DNA of 64,000 nucleotides from Rubrivivax sp. SCN 71-131 (GCA_001724995.1 MEFD01000023.1:1-64000); one strand, 5' to 3'. Positions 1 to 9,402 are shown, counted from the stretch's first letter. The notes: generated by a model not told the origin, from the sequence alone. Numbers and translations are program-made.

Positions 1-337
1 GCGCCAGGCGGTCGATCCAGGCCTTGAGCTGGGTCGGGATGGTGAAGTTGTAGAGCGGCGCGCCGACCACGATCACGTCGGCGGCCAGGAACTGGCTGAC
101 CAGTCGTTCCGACACCTCGTTCTCCCGGCGCTGCGCCTCGGTCGGCGCGGCCTGGATGCCGAACTTGATGCCCAGGGAATCGGCGCCGAAATGTCCGGGC
201 GCGTCCACCGCCAGGTCGAGGTATTCGACGCGGGTTTCGGGATGGTGCGCGCGCCATTGCGCCACCACATCGGCGGTGAGCTGGCGCGAGACGGACTGGG
301 CGGACAGGATGCTGGAATCGACGTGCAGCAGTTTCAT
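1..337 (-). CDS. azoR: FMN-dependent NADH-azoreductase / quinone reductase (3' end cut by window edge)
   Basis: The visible 112 N-terminal residues begin MKLLHVDSS and contain the flavodoxin-like phosphate-binding start (DSSILSAQS), and later [17 protein letters not shown], the FMN-contacting stretch typical of AzoR. The family is cytosolic and uses NADH to reduce azo dyes and quinones by two electrons, usually as a homodimer of about 200 residues, so roughly 90 residues lie off the left edge. It is transcribed divergently from a LysR regulator with a 119-bp gap, the usual arrangement when the regulator controls the reductase. The start is the only ATG that gives the family N-terminus. Function is inferred from homology memory only. 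Confidence 0.9.
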   Translation of the reverse strand, partial: MKLLHVDSSILSAQSVSRQLTADVVAQWRAHHPETRVEYLDLAVDAPGHFGADSLGIKFGIQAAPTEAQRRENEVSERLVSQFLAADVIVVGAPLYNFTIPTQLKAWIDRLA

Positions 338-456
338 GATGGGTTTTTCCTTTGAGAACGACAGGAGGTCGGCACCCGTTCATTCTATTTTTGATGGGAA
401 ATTTCTATAAGTAGGCAAAAACAAGCAAAACTGTTCCATATACAGGACAATGGCCC
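338..456. promoter_or_regulatory. Divergent azoR/lysR promoter region
   Basis: This 119-bp gap is visibly A+T-rich compared with its surroundings (for example around 383-450), as expected for a divergent promoter pair with a LysR binding site. I cannot assign a convincing LysR T-N11-A dyad or -35/-10 boxes with confidence. Confidence 0.4.
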
Positions 457-1374
457 ATGCAGGATCTCAACGACATGGTGTTCTTCGCCGAAGTGGCCGA
501 ACGGGGCGGCTTTGCCGCGGCCAGCCGCGCGCTGGGCATCCCGAAGTCGCGGCTGTCGCGCCGGGTGGCCGGGCTGGAGGCCCAACTGGGTGTGCAGTTG
601 ATGCAGCGCAGCACGCGCAAGCTCTCGCTCACGCCGGCCGGCGCGCTGTTCCTGCGGCACTGCACCGCGATGCGCGACGCCGCGAAGGCCGCCGCCGAAG
701 CCATAGCCCAGGTGCAGACCGAGCCGCGCGGCACCGTGCGCCTGAGTTGCCCGCTGACGCTGGCGCAAAGCGCCCTCGCCCCGCTGCTGCCGGTCTTCAT
801 GCAGCGCTTTGCGCAGGTGCGCGTCGAGATGCTGGTGCTGAACCGGCCGGTCGATCCGGTCGAGGAAGGCGTGGACCTCGCGCTGCGCGTGCGCAGCCAG
901 ATCGAGAACAGCGCGACGCTCGTCGCCAAGACCTTCGGCACCAGCCGCAGCATCCTGGCGGCGAGCCCGGAACTGCTGCGCCGGCAAGGGCCGGTGCGGG
1001 CGCCGGCCGATCTGTCGCGGCTCGACACGGTGGCCACGTCCACCACCGACGGCCGCAGCAGCTGGCGGCTCGAAGGGCCTGCAGGCCGGGAGATCGTGCA
1101 TGCGCACGGACCACGCTACGTCGCCGACGACCTGTTGACGCTGCTGGAGGCGGTGCGCCGCGGCATCGGCGCCGCGCAACTGCCCGACTACATGTGCCGC
1201 GCCGATCTGCAGGCCGGCCGGCTGGTCGAGGTGCTGCCGGGCTGGGGGCCGCCGCCGGGCATCACGCACGTCATGTTTGCGCCGCGCCGCGCCCTGGTGC
1301 CGGCGGTGCGCGAGCTGCTCGACTTCCTCGGCGAGAACCTGAAGGGCGACACACCCGCCGAACCCGCGGGCTGA
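457..1374 (+). CDS. LysR-family transcriptional regulator
   Basis: The protein has 305 residues, normal for the family. Residues 1-60 form the winged helix-turn-helix (MQDLNDMVFFAEVAERGGFAA, then SRALGIPKSRLSRRVAGLEAQLGVQL), followed by a linker helix and a periplasmic-binding-protein-like effector domain. It belongs to the large betaproteobacterial CrgA/AaeR/DmlR-like group. Divergent placement next to the azoreductase gene suggests that it regulates azoR, perhaps in response to quinones or electrophiles, but the effector is not readable from sequence. The start fits the conserved N-terminus. Confidence 0.92.
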   Translation: MQDLNDMVFFAEVAERGGFAAASRALGIPKSRLSRRVAGLEAQLGVQLMQRSTRKLSLTPAGALFLRHCTAMRDAAKAAAEAIAQVQTEPRGTVRLSCPLTLAQSALAPLLPVFMQRFAQVRVEMLVLNRPVDPVEEGVDLALRVRSQIENSATLVAKTFGTSRSILAASPELLRRQGPVRAPADLSRLDTVATSTTDGRSSWRLEGPAGREIVHAHGPRYVADDLLTLLEAVRRGIGAAQLPDYMCRADLQAGRLVEVLPGWGPPPGITHVMFAPRRALVPAVRELLDFLGENLKGDTPAEPAG

Positions 1375-1400
1375 GCGAGCCGCCGCAGCGCGCGCACACG

Positions 1401-1426
1401 ACGGCCGCGTCCTGCACCGCGGCCGT
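1401..1426. terminator. GC hairpin between convergent lysR and cadA-like genes
   Basis: A 9-bp perfect stem (ACGGCCGCG paired with CGCGGCCGT) with an 8-nt loop lies in the 182-bp convergent gap. There is no T-tract, so activity as an intrinsic terminator is uncertain. Confidence 0.3.
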
Positions 1427-1556
1427 GATGGGCGCCGGAGATGCGGGCGTCGAGGAATCGGGCGCGCGGGTTCAGGGATTCGGCAGGAGGCATCTTGGCT
1501 GCCGATGATGCGAGCCCGGGCGCGCCCGCCGTCCTGCCTCCGGGGCCCCTCCGGCT

Positions 1557-3566
1557 TCAGGCCCGGGGCGGGCCGCGCAGCAGCCGCAGGCCATTGGCGA
1601 CCACGAGCAGGCTCGCGCCCATGTCGGCGAAGACCGCCATCCACATGCTGGCGCTGCCCAGCAGCGCCAGCACCAGCACCGCGGCCTTGATGCCCAGCGC
1701 GAGCGCGATGTTCTGCCACAGCACGGCGCGCGTGGCGCGCGAGAGCCGCACCAGCTCCGGGATGCGGCGCAGGTCGTCGTTCATGACCACCGCGTCGGCG
1801 GCTTCCATCGCCGTGTCGGTGCCGGCACCGCCCATGGCGATGCCGAGGTCCGCGCGCGCCAGTGCCGGCGCATCGTTGATGCCGTCGCCGGTCATCGCCG
1901 TGGCGCCGCGCGCGCGCTGCAGCGCCTCGATCGCCGCCAGCTTGTCGCCAGGCAGCAGCTCGCCGCGCGCCTCCCCGATGCCGGCTTCGTGCGCCACCGC
2001 GCTGGCCGTGGCCTGGTTGTCGCCGGAGAGCATCACCACGGCGATCCCCAGCTCGCGCAGCGCCTGCACCGCCTCGCGCGCGTGCGGCTTGACGGTGTCG
2101 GCCACGGCGAAGAGCGCGAGCACGCCCTCGTCGCCGGCCAGCAGCGTCACCGTGCGCCCGGCGCGCTCGTGCTCCTGCAGCAAGGCTTCGAGTGTCGCCG
2201 AGCATTGCCCGCGCTCCTCGACGAGGCGGTGGTTGCCGAGCACGTAGTGCCGCCCCTGCACCTGCGCCTGCACGCCGCGGCCGGGAAGCGCGGTGAAGGC
2301 CCTCGCCTCGACCGCGTTGGGCCGCAGTGCCGCGGCGATGGCGCGCGAGACCGGATGGTCGGAGTGCGCCGCCAGCACGTAGGCCAGGTGCTCGACCTGC
2401 GCCGCGTCGCTGCCCTCGCCCAGAACCTGCCAGTGCACCAGCCGCGGCTTGCCCTCGGTCACGGTGCCGGTCTTGTCGAGCGCGACCACGCGCAGCCTGC
2501 CCGCCTGCTCGAGGTGCAGGCCGCCCTTGACGAGGACACCGCGCCGCGCCGCAGCGGCGAGCGCGCTGACGATGCTCACCGGCGTCGAGATCACCAGCGC
2601 ACAGGGACAGGCGATGACGAGCAGCACCAGCGCCTTGTAGATCGCGTCGAGCCAGCCCCAGCCCAGTGCCAGCGGCCCGAGCGCGGCCACCAGCAGCGCG
2701 ATCACGAACACCGCGGGGGTGTAGACGGCGGCGAAGCGGTCGACGAAGCCCTGCGTCGGTGCGCGCGTGGCCTGCGCCCGCTCGACGGCGTGGATGATGC
2801 GCGCCAGCGTCGAGTCCGCGGCCAGCGCCGTGACCTCGAAGACGAAGCTGCCGGACGCGTTGATGGTGCCGGCAAACACCGCGTCGCCCGCGCCCTTGTC
2901 CACCGGGATGCTCTCCCCGGTGACCGGCGCCTGGTCGATGCTGGTGGCGCCCTCGCGCACGACGCCGTCCATCGGCACGCGCTCGCCGGGCTTGACGCGC
3001 ACGAGCGCGCCCAGGGCAACCTCGGCCACCGGCGTCGCCACCCAGTCGCCACCCTCGCTGCGCACGCTGGCGGTCTGGGGCGCGAGCGCGAGCAGACTCT
3101 GGATCGCGTTGCGGGCGCGGTCGACCGCGCGCTCCTCGATCGCTTCGGCGATCGAGTAGAGCGCCATCACCATCGCCGCCTCAGGCCACTGGCCGATGAC
3201 GAAGGCTCCGCTCACCGCCACCGTCATCAGCGCGTTGATGTTCAGGCGCCCCTTGATCAGCGCCTGCAAGCCCTTCTTGTAGACGCCCAGGCCCGAGAGC
3301 GCGATCGCCAGCACCGCCACCGCCATGCCCGCGCCACGCCAGAGCATGGTATCGGGGGCGAAGAAGTGCACCAGCTCGGCCGCGACCGCGAGCCCGAGGG
3401 CTACCGCCAGCACCTGGATGCCGACTTCGGCGTGGTCATGATCGTGCGCGTGGCCAGACTCGTGCCCATGGTCGTGCCCATGGCGCTGCACCGGGGCCTG
3501 CGCGTGGCGGCTGCAGGCGCCGCAGTCGCCGACGCGCGGCTCGGGGGTGGTGTGCGAATGACGCAT
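1557..3566 (-). CDS. cadA: Heavy-metal P1B-type ATPase (Cd/Zn/Pb exporter)
   Basis: This 669-residue inner-membrane P-type ATPase carries the P1B-2 signature CPC in the membrane (about residues 320-322), DKTGT with the phosphorylated Asp at about 364, TGES in the actuator domain, SDHPVS (HP locus) and TGDGINDAP in the hinge. P1B-2 pumps export Zn(II), Cd(II) and Pb(II). No full ferredoxin-like HMA domain is present. The N-terminus has only a CGAC pair (residues 15-18) followed by a His/Asp-rich run (about residues 20-46), probably the metal-loading tail. I chose MRHSHTT as the start because the open frame upstream runs through the promoter and into the divergent regulator. It is controlled by the adjacent MerR-type gene. 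Confidence 0.93.
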   Translation of the reverse strand: MRHSHTTPEPRVGDCGACSRHAQAPVQRHGHDHGHESGHAHDHDHAEVGIQVLAVALGLAVAAELVHFFAPDTMLWRGAGMAVAVLAIALSGLGVYKKGLQALIKGRLNINALMTVAVSGAFVIGQWPEAAMVMALYSIAEAIEERAVDRARNAIQSLLALAPQTASVRSEGGDWVATPVAEVALGALVRVKPGERVPMDGVVREGATSIDQAPVTGESIPVDKGAGDAVFAGTINASGSFVFEVTALAADSTLARIIHAVERAQATRAPTQGFVDRFAAVYTPAVFVIALLVAALGPLALGWGWLDAIYKALVLLVIACPCALVISTPVSIVSALAAAARRGVLVKGGLHLEQAGRLRVVALDKTGTVTEGKPRLVHWQVLGEGSDAAQVEHLAYVLAAHSDHPVSRAIAAALRPNAVEARAFTALPGRGVQAQVQGRHYVLGNHRLVEERGQCSATLEALLQEHERAGRTVTLLAGDEGVLALFAVADTVKPHAREAVQALRELGIAVVMLSGDNQATASAVAHEAGIGEARGELLPGDKLAAIEALQRARGATAMTGDGINDAPALARADLGIAMGGAGTDTAMEAADAVVMNDDLRRIPELVRLSRATRAVLWQNIALALGIKAAVLVLALLGSASMWMAVFADMGASLLVVANGLRLLRGPPRA

Positions 3567-3595
3567 GGTCGGGGTCGTGACGGGTCGATGCGGCG

Positions 3596-3626
3596 ATTGA
3601 AAACCCTGCAGCGGCAGTAGAGTCAA
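3596..3626 (-). promoter_or_regulatory. MerR/CadR-type promoter-operator of the metal ATPase
   Basis: Read on the minus strand there is TTGACT (3626-3621), a 19-bp spacer, then TTCAAT (3601-3596). The overlong spacer contains an imperfect dyad (ACTCTA and TGCAGGGT arms around GCCG). This is the classic architecture at which MerR-family activators untwist DNA, and it resembles pbrA/cadA operators as I remember them. It lies between the divergent ATPase and regulator start codons. Confidence 0.75.
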
Positions 3627-3653
3627 GCCCCGACCCCCCGGACCCATCGAACG

Positions 3654-4112
3654 ATGCGCATCGGAGACCTTGCACGCACCACCGGCACGCCGGTGCAGAC
3701 GATCCGCTTCTACGAGCAGCAGGGCTTGCTCGCGCCGCCGCGGCGCGAGGACAACAACTACCGCGTCTACGTCGATGCACACGTCGAGCGCCTGGCCTTC
3801 ATCCGCCAGTGCCGCGGCCTGGACATGACGCTGGACGAGATCCGCGCGCTGCTGGCGCTGCGCGACCGGCCCGGCCCGGACTGCAGCGAGGTCAACGCGC
3901 TGCTGGACGAGCACATCGGCCACGTCGCCGAGCGCATTCGCGAGCTGCGCACCCTCGAGCGCGAGCTTCGCGTACTGCGCGCCCGCTGCAGCGGGCCGAA
4001 CCCGCTCGCCGACTGCGGCATCCTGCAGCAACTCGACAGCGCCGCCGCGGCCTCCCCTGCGCACACGGCAGCCCCCGCGCGCAGCCACGTGCACGGCCCG
4101 CACCGGCGCTGA
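3654..4112 (+). CDS. cadR: MerR-family Cd(II)/Pb(II)-responsive regulator
   Basis: The 152-residue protein begins MRIGDLARTTGTPVQTIRFY, a standard MerR winged-helix, followed by a long dimerisation helix. Metal-site cysteines typical of the CadR/PbrR subgroup are present: GPDCSEV in the dimer helix, then ARCSG and LADCGIL near the C-terminus. A short His-containing tail (HVHGPHRR) follows, as in CadR proteins. It is divergent from the P1B ATPase with the operator between them, so it most likely activates that gene on binding Cd, Pb or Zn. Confidence 0.92.
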   Translation: MRIGDLARTTGTPVQTIRFYEQQGLLAPPRREDNNYRVYVDAHVERLAFIRQCRGLDMTLDEIRALLALRDRPGPDCSEVNALLDEHIGHVAERIRELRTLERELRVLRARCSGPNPLADCGILQQLDSAAAASPAHTAAPARSHVHGPHRR

Positions 4113-4148
4113 AACGGCGCGCACCGAGCGCGGCCGCGGCCTGCGGCT

Positions 4149-6125
4149 TCAGACGTCGACCTCGACCTCGTCGGCACGGCGCTCCATCAGCTCGCGGCGC
4201 GCCGCGGCCTCGCCCTTGCCCATGAGCCGCGTCATCGTCGCCGCGGTCGCCTCCAGGCCGTGTGCTGCGAAGCTCACCGGCAGCAGTCGCCGCGTCTCGG
4301 GGTTGAGCGTCGTCTCCCACAACTGCTCGGCGTTCATCTCGCCCAGGCCCTTGAAGCGGCCGATGCTCCAGCTGCCTTCGCGCGCGCCTTCCTTGCGCAG
4401 CTTGTCCAGCGCCGCCTCCAGCTCGCCCGCGTCGAGCACGTAAAGCTTGGCCGCCGGGCGCTTGCCGCGTGCCGGTGCGTCGATGCGGAAAAGCGGCGGC
4501 CGCGCGATGTAGACGTGCCCGCGCTCGATCAGCCTGGGGAAGTGGCGGAAGAAGAGCGTCAGCAGCAGCACCTGGATGTGCGAGCCGTCGACGTCGGCGT
4601 CCGAGAGGATGCAGATCTTGCCGTAGCGCAGGCCCGAGAGATCGGGCTCGTCGTCGGGCCCGTGCGGGTCGACGCCGATGGCCACCGCGATGTCGTGCAC
4701 CTCGGTGTTGGCGAAGAGCCGGTCGCGCTCCACCTCCCAGGTGTTGAGCACCTTGCCGCGCAGCGGCAGCACCGCCTGCGTCTCCTTGTCGCGCCCCATC
4801 TTGGCGCTGCCGCCAGCGGAATCGCCCTCGACGAGGAAGACCTCGTTGTAGGCCAGGTCGCGGCTCTCGCAGTCGGTGAGCTTGCCCGGCAGCACGGCCA
4901 CGCCCGAACCCTTCCTCTTCTCCACCTTCTGGCTCGCGCGCTGGCGCGTCTGGGCCTGGCGGATGACGAGCTCGGCGAGCTTCTTCCCCCACTCGACATG
5001 CTGGTTGAGCCACAGCTCGAGGGCGGGTCTCACATACGCGGAAACCAGGCGCAGCGCATCGCGGCTGTTCAGCCGCTCCTTGATCTGGCCCTGGAACTGC
5101 GGGTCCAGCACCTTGGCCGAGAGCACGAAGCTGGCGCGCGAGAACACGTCCTCGGGCATCAGCTTCACGCCCTTGGGCAGCAGCGCGTGCAGCTCGATGA
5201 AGCCCTTGACGGCGGCGAAGAGCCCGTCCTTCAAGCCGCTCTCGTGCGTGCCGCCGGCCACCGTCGGGATGAGGTTGACGTAGCTCTCGCGCAGCAGCGC
5301 GCCCTCGTCGGTGAAGGCCACGCACCAGGCCGCGCCCTCGCCTTCGGCGAAGTTCTCGGTCTCGCTCGCCAGCGCGTACTGTGCGCCCTCGAAGACCGGC
5401 AGCAGCGGCTCGGCGGGCAGCGTCTGCAGCAGGTAGTCCTTGAGGCCGCCGGTGTACTGCCAGGTCTGCATCTCGCCGCTCTTCTCCTGCGTCAGCGAGA
5501 CGCTCACCCCCGGCAGCAGCACCGCCTTGCTGCGCAGCAGGTGCAGAAGCTCCTGGCGCGGCAGCTCGGCGCCGTCGAAGTATTTCGGCTCCGGCCAGAC
5601 CTGCACGCGCGTGCCATGCCGGGGTTCGCCGCTGCCGGCCTTGCGCGCCACAAGCGGCTCCACCACCTCGCCGCCGGCAAAGGCGATGTTCGCCACCTGG
5701 CCCTCGCGCCACACCGTCACCTGCAGCCGCCGCGCCAGCGCGTTGGTGACACTCACACCCACCCCGTGCAGTCCGCCGCTGAAGCTGTAGGCGCCGCCGC
5801 CGCCCTTGTCGAACTTGCCGCCGGCATGCAAACGAGTGAAGACGAGCTCGACCACTGGCAGCTGCTCCTCGGGGTGCAGCCCGAAGGGGATGCCGCGGCC
5901 GTCGTCCAAGACGCTGACCGAGCCGTCGGTGTGCAGCGTGACGGCGATGCGCTTGGCCGTTGCCGCCAGCGCCTCGTCGGCGGCGTTGTCGATCACCTCC
6001 TGCACGATGTGCAGCGGCGTGTCGGTGCGCGTGTACATGCCCGGCCGCTGCCGGACGGGCTCCAGGCCCTTCAGGACGCGGATGGAGGATTCGGCGTAGG
6101 TATCAGGCTGGCGGCTGGTGGGCAT
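4149..6125 (-). CDS. parE: DNA topoisomerase IV subunit B
   Basis: The 658-residue protein has the GHKL ATPase fold at its N-terminus (EVIDNAADEALA, DDGRGIP, GGLHGVGVSVTNAL), a transducer domain, and a TOPRIM domain (EGDSAGGSAKMGRDKETQAV, then DADVDGSHI). Length and the FNSRDALRLV-like middle fit ParE rather than the longer GyrB of proteobacteria. With ParC (not in the window) it forms the decatenating type II topoisomerase. The ATG at 6125 gives the family N-terminus. No parC lies next to it here. Confidence 0.93.
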   Translation of the reverse strand: MPTSRQPDTYAESSIRVLKGLEPVRQRPGMYTRTDTPLHIVQEVIDNAADEALAATAKRIAVTLHTDGSVSVLDDGRGIPFGLHPEEQLPVVELVFTRLHAGGKFDKGGGGAYSFSGGLHGVGVSVTNALARRLQVTVWREGQVANIAFAGGEVVEPLVARKAGSGEPRHGTRVQVWPEPKYFDGAELPRQELLHLLRSKAVLLPGVSVSLTQEKSGEMQTWQYTGGLKDYLLQTLPAEPLLPVFEGAQYALASETENFAEGEGAAWCVAFTDEGALLRESYVNLIPTVAGGTHESGLKDGLFAAVKGFIELHALLPKGVKLMPEDVFSRASFVLSAKVLDPQFQGQIKERLNSRDALRLVSAYVRPALELWLNQHVEWGKKLAELVIRQAQTRQRASQKVEKRKGSGVAVLPGKLTDCESRDLAYNEVFLVEGDSAGGSAKMGRDKETQAVLPLRGKVLNTWEVERDRLFANTEVHDIAVAIGVDPHGPDDEPDLSGLRYGKICILSDADVDGSHIQVLLLTLFFRHFPRLIERGHVYIARPPLFRIDAPARGKRPAAKLYVLDAGELEAALDKLRKEGAREGSWSIGRFKGLGEMNAEQLWETTLNPETRRLLPVSFAAHGLEATAATMTRLMGKGEAAARRELMERRADEVEVDV

Positions 6126-6257
6126 GGGGCGGCGATTCTAGGCGGCGCCGAACGGTGGTCGACCGACCGCGACTTCTCGCGCCGCCCGGCGCTGACGGTA
6201 CGCAATCCGCCGCTCGGGAACGACCCGGGCATCGGGCGGGCGGGCCCTCGGCAGGCC

Positions 6258-8393
6258 TCACCCTTTCGCCTGAAGCTCCAGCTCCCGCACCAGCTCCGGC
6301 TTGACGACCTGGACCGGCTGGCGCTTGAGCCAGATGATCTCCTGCAGCGCCTTGTCCTTGTCACCCGTGCGCAGGTACAAGCGTGCCAGATGCAGGCGCA
6401 TGCTGGGCGCCTCGGGCGCGAGCGCAACAGCTTCGAGCTGGGTCCGCAGCGCCAGAGTCAACTGATCGGCCTGCGCATAGGCCTGGGCCATGGTGTCGCG
6501 CACGTCGGCTCGATCGGGCGCGGCCGCCACGGCGCGCCTGGCGAGATCCAGCGCGCCAGGTTTGCCCTGATCGACCAGCATCTGCGCCAGGTTGTTCAAT
6601 GCCCAGGAGTGCTCGGGCCGTTGGGCCAGCACTTCGCGGTAGCGCCTCTCGGCCCCGGCGGCGTCGCCGCGTGCCAGGGCGGCATCGGCCACCGTCAGCA
6701 CGAAGGTCAGATCGTGCGGCTGCGCCTTGCGCCACGACTGCTCGAACGCCGCCGCCTGGTCGCTCTTGCCACCGCGCAGCAGGGCGGCATGCAGCCGCAC
6801 CGCCACGTCGACGGGGCGCTCGCGCTCGAGCGCCTCGCGGTAAGCCACCGCGGCAGCCGGCCAGCGCCTGCGCGCCATCTCGACATCACCCTCCAGCGCC
6901 CAACCCAGCGCATCGCGCGGGGCCCGCCGCTGCATCGCGCGGGCCAGTTCCAGCGCCCGCGCCGGCTCGTTCTGGCGCAAGGCGAAGGCGACGGCCGCCT
7001 GGTGCGGCGGCACCGCATCGGGGGCCAGGCGGATGGCCTCGTCGATCTGCTGGCGCGCCGCTGCGGCCTGGCCGGCCGCCTCCTGCGCCTGGGCCAGCAT
7101 CAGCAGCGGCGCCGCGTTGCCGGGCCGCATCGCCACCAGGCGGTGGAACGAGGCGAGGGCCTGATTCAGCTCGCCGGCGCGCAGTTGCGCGCGCCCCAGG
7201 CGTTCGATCAGATCGGGGTTGTCACGGATCGCGGTGTCGGCGGCCTGGGCCGCCTGCAGCGCCGCCCGGCTGTCGTTGCCGCGCAGATGGTGGTCGACGA
7301 CGGCGATGCGCGCCGCGGGGTCGATCGGGTTCACCTTGACCGCCTCGTCCAGCCACTTCTGCGCCTCCTCGCGCGGCTCACCGCTACGGCGCAAGAGGTC
7401 GGCCAGCGCCAGCATCGCCGGCACTTGGTCGGCATGCTTCTGCAGATGAGTGACCAGCCGTTCGCGCGCGAGGTCGCTCCTGCCGTCGGACAGATCCAGG
7501 GTCACCAGCTGGTTCAATGCCGGAAGGTAGCGCGGATCCTTGCCCAGGGCCAAACCGAAATAGCGCCGCGCGGCTGCGCGGTCCTTCAACTGCAGGGCAA
7601 TCTGCCCACGGAGCTGGTCGGGCATGGGCTGCTGCGGCAGCTTGCCGGCCATGACATCGGCCGCCGCCATGGCCTGCTTGAAGTCGCCTCGCCGCAGGTG
7701 CGCGGTGACCAGGGCGTAATCCGCCGTGGCGTCGGCATGCGTGCGCGCCAGTTCCCCCAACTCGGACATCGCGGCGTCGTCCTTGCCGCGCCCCAGCTGC
7801 GCCACGGCGCGCACCGTGCGCACGCCGGCATCGTCCGGCGCCAGCCGGATCGCCCGCGTGAAGGCCTCGTCGGCCCGTCGCGTGTCCCCTTGCAGCAAAA
7901 GGGCCTGCGCCAGCAGTGCCACCGCCTTGGCGTCACGCGACGCCGGCCCTGTCAGGGGCGCCAGCACTTCGATGGCGCGGGGCGCGCGGCCCAGGCGCAC
8001 CAGGGCCTCGGCCAGCGCCCGCCGCGGCTCACCCGCCTCGGGGTCGGCCAGCATCGACTTGGTCAGCAGCGTTTCCGCGTAGGCCACCGCACCCAGGCGC
8101 AGTTCGGCCAACCCGGCGACGAACAGCACGCGGGGGTGGTCGGGGGCCACCCGCAGCAGGCCCTGCGTGACCTCTCGCGCACGCCTGGCATCGCCCTGCA
8201 TCAGCGCCACCGCGGCTTCCAGGTACTTGGCCTGAGCATTGCCCTGCGAGGACTGCAGCATCCGCTGCACCCGCTGCTCGGCCTGCGGCAGGTTCTTGTG
8301 CTGAATGGCCAAGCCAACCAGGGCGGCGTGTGCGGCCAAGTGGTTGGCCTGCGCGTCGATCGCCTTGCCGTAGGCGGCCTCGACGAGCGACAC
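6258..8393 (-). CDS. TPR protein resembling PEP-CTERM/exosortase-system PrsT, apparently 5'-truncated
   Basis: About 710 residues are almost entirely tandem tetratricopeptide repeats (for example ALNQLVTLDLSDGRSD, WALNNLAQMLVDQGKPGAL), ending VVKPELVRELELQAKG. Composition and order resemble PrsT, the large TPR lipoprotein of exosortase/EPS loci, which is usually around 900 residues with a signal peptide. Here there is no signal peptide and roughly the first 200 residues are missing. Upstream of about 8390 none of the three minus-strand frames looks like TPR. A GTG at 8393 preceded by GGAGGG at 6-nt spacing could still start translation; ATG 8453 is an alternative. No exosortase or EPS genes are nearby, so it is probably a remnant or a relocated fragment. 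Confidence 0.65.
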   Translation of the reverse strand: MSLVEAAYGKAIDAQANHLAAHAALVGLAIQHKNLPQAEQRVQRMLQSSQGNAQAKYLEAAVALMQGDARRAREVTQGLLRVAPDHPRVLFVAGLAELRLGAVAYAETLLTKSMLADPEAGEPRRALAEALVRLGRAPRAIEVLAPLTGPASRDAKAVALLAQALLLQGDTRRADEAFTRAIRLAPDDAGVRTVRAVAQLGRGKDDAAMSELGELARTHADATADYALVTAHLRRGDFKQAMAAADVMAGKLPQQPMPDQLRGQIALQLKDRAAARRYFGLALGKDPRYLPALNQLVTLDLSDGRSDLARERLVTHLQKHADQVPAMLALADLLRRSGEPREEAQKWLDEAVKVNPIDPAARIAVVDHHLRGNDSRAALQAAQAADTAIRDNPDLIERLGRAQLRAGELNQALASFHRLVAMRPGNAAPLLMLAQAQEAAGQAAAARQQIDEAIRLAPDAVPPHQAAVAFALRQNEPARALELARAMQRRAPRDALGWALEGDVEMARRRWPAAAVAYREALERERPVDVAVRLHAALLRGGKSDQAAAFEQSWRKAQPHDLTFVLTVADAALARGDAAGAERRYREVLAQRPEHSWALNNLAQMLVDQGKPGALDLARRAVAAAPDRADVRDTMAQAYAQADQLTLALRTQLEAVALAPEAPSMRLHLARLYLRTGDKDKALQEIIWLKRQPVQVVKPELVRELELQAKG

Positions 8394-8793
8394 CGGCCGC
8401 CCTCCGGCGCGCCGTCCGGCATGCGCAGGGGCGGCTGATCCGCGGTTCGGCATTCCGGGCGCAGACCTTTGCCCCCCGGCGCGTGACCTCCGGCACGGAT
8501 TTCGCTGCAGGCAGCAACCGTGGGCACGGCGCGCCGAACGCGCCGCGGCGGGCCCGGCGTGTTCGACGGCCGGATGCCGGGCGCCCCCGCGTCTATGGCG
8601 CCCGCACGAAACCGGTGGTGCTCGGCGGGCCGCGCGCTTACATGTCGGCTCGAGCCTCGATGCACGAACCGTGATGTATTCACGCGGCGCCTTGCAGCGC
8701 CTCGGCAATTCCCTGCGCCGGTGGCGCCGGCCGAGTCATCGTATCGTCCGCTGCGCCGACCTTCGCAGTCGAACTCACTCTTCGGAGAACCCC
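8394..8793. other. 400-bp stretch without a convincing gene
   Basis: Open frames exist on both strands here because of the high GC, but none gives recognisable protein sequence. It lies between the truncated TPR gene and the rightward GST gene, and presumably contains the GST promoter and the scar of whatever removed the TPR gene's 5' end. A ribosome-binding GGAG lies 7 nt before the GST start. Confidence 0.5.
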
Positions 8794-9402
8794 ATGAAGC
8801 TCTACTACAGCCCCGGCGCGTGCTCGCTGTCGCCCCACATCGCCCTGCACGAGGCCGGCCTGCCCTTCCAGGCCATCGCCGCGCCCACGAAGACGCACAA
8901 GCTGCCCGACGGCACCGACTACTACGCCATCAACCCGCTGGGCTACGTGCCGCTGCTGGAGCTGGACGACGGCACGCGGCTGACCGAGGGCCCGGCGATC
9001 GTGCAGTACATCGCCGACCAAGTGCCGCAGAAGAAGCTGGCGCCGCCCTACGGCACGATCGAGCGCTACAGGCTGATGAGCTGGCTCACCTTCATCGGCA
9101 CCGAAGTGCACAAGAACTTCGGGCCGCTGTTCAACCCGGCCACGCCCGAAGCCTACAAGCCGATCGCCAAGGCGCAGATCGCCAAGCGGCTGCAGTGGGT
9201 GGACTCCGAGCTCGCCGGCAAGCAGTACCTCATGGGCGACGACTTCACCGTCGCCGACGCCTATCTCTTCACGGTGACGAACTGGGGCCAGTACGTCGGC
9301 GTCGACCTCTCCGACTACAAGAACCTGATCGCCTACCGCGCCCGCGTGGCGGCGCGCCCGGCGGTTCAGGCCGCGCTCAAGGCCGAAGGCCTCGCCGCCT
9401 GA
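8794..9402 (+). CDS. Glutathione S-transferase (beta-class-like)
   Basis: The 202-residue protein starts [20 protein letters not shown], the thioredoxin-fold N-terminus of proteobacterial GstA-type enzymes with the conserved Cys (about residue 10). It continues [14 protein letters not shown] (cis-Pro) and has the all-alpha domain with FTVADAYLF. It conjugates or reduces electrophiles with glutathione in the cytosol. An upstream in-frame extension to 8671 was rejected because the family begins at MKLYYSP and GGAG precedes it. Its 3' end overlaps the convergent dadA by 37 bp. Confidence 0.93.
   Translation: MKLYYSPGACSLSPHIALHEAGLPFQAIAAPTKTHKLPDGTDYYAINPLGYVPLLELDDGTRLTEGPAIVQYIADQVPQKKLAPPYGTIERYRLMSWLTFIGTEVHKNFGPLFNPATPEAYKPIAKAQIAKRLQWVDSELAGKQYLMGDDFTVADAYLFTVTNWGQYVGVDLSDYKNLIAYRARVAARPAVQAALKAEGLAA

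Noticed and set aside
4260..8438. A very long plus-strand open frame opposite parE and the TPR gene
   Set aside because: Composition is Arg/Gln/His/Leu-rich shadow sequence; the minus strand encodes clear ParE and TPR motifs.
8394..8700. Possible frameshifted N-terminus of the PrsT-like protein
   Set aside because: I read all three minus-strand frames here; none shows TPR-like or signal-peptide sequence, so truncation is more likely than a frameshift.
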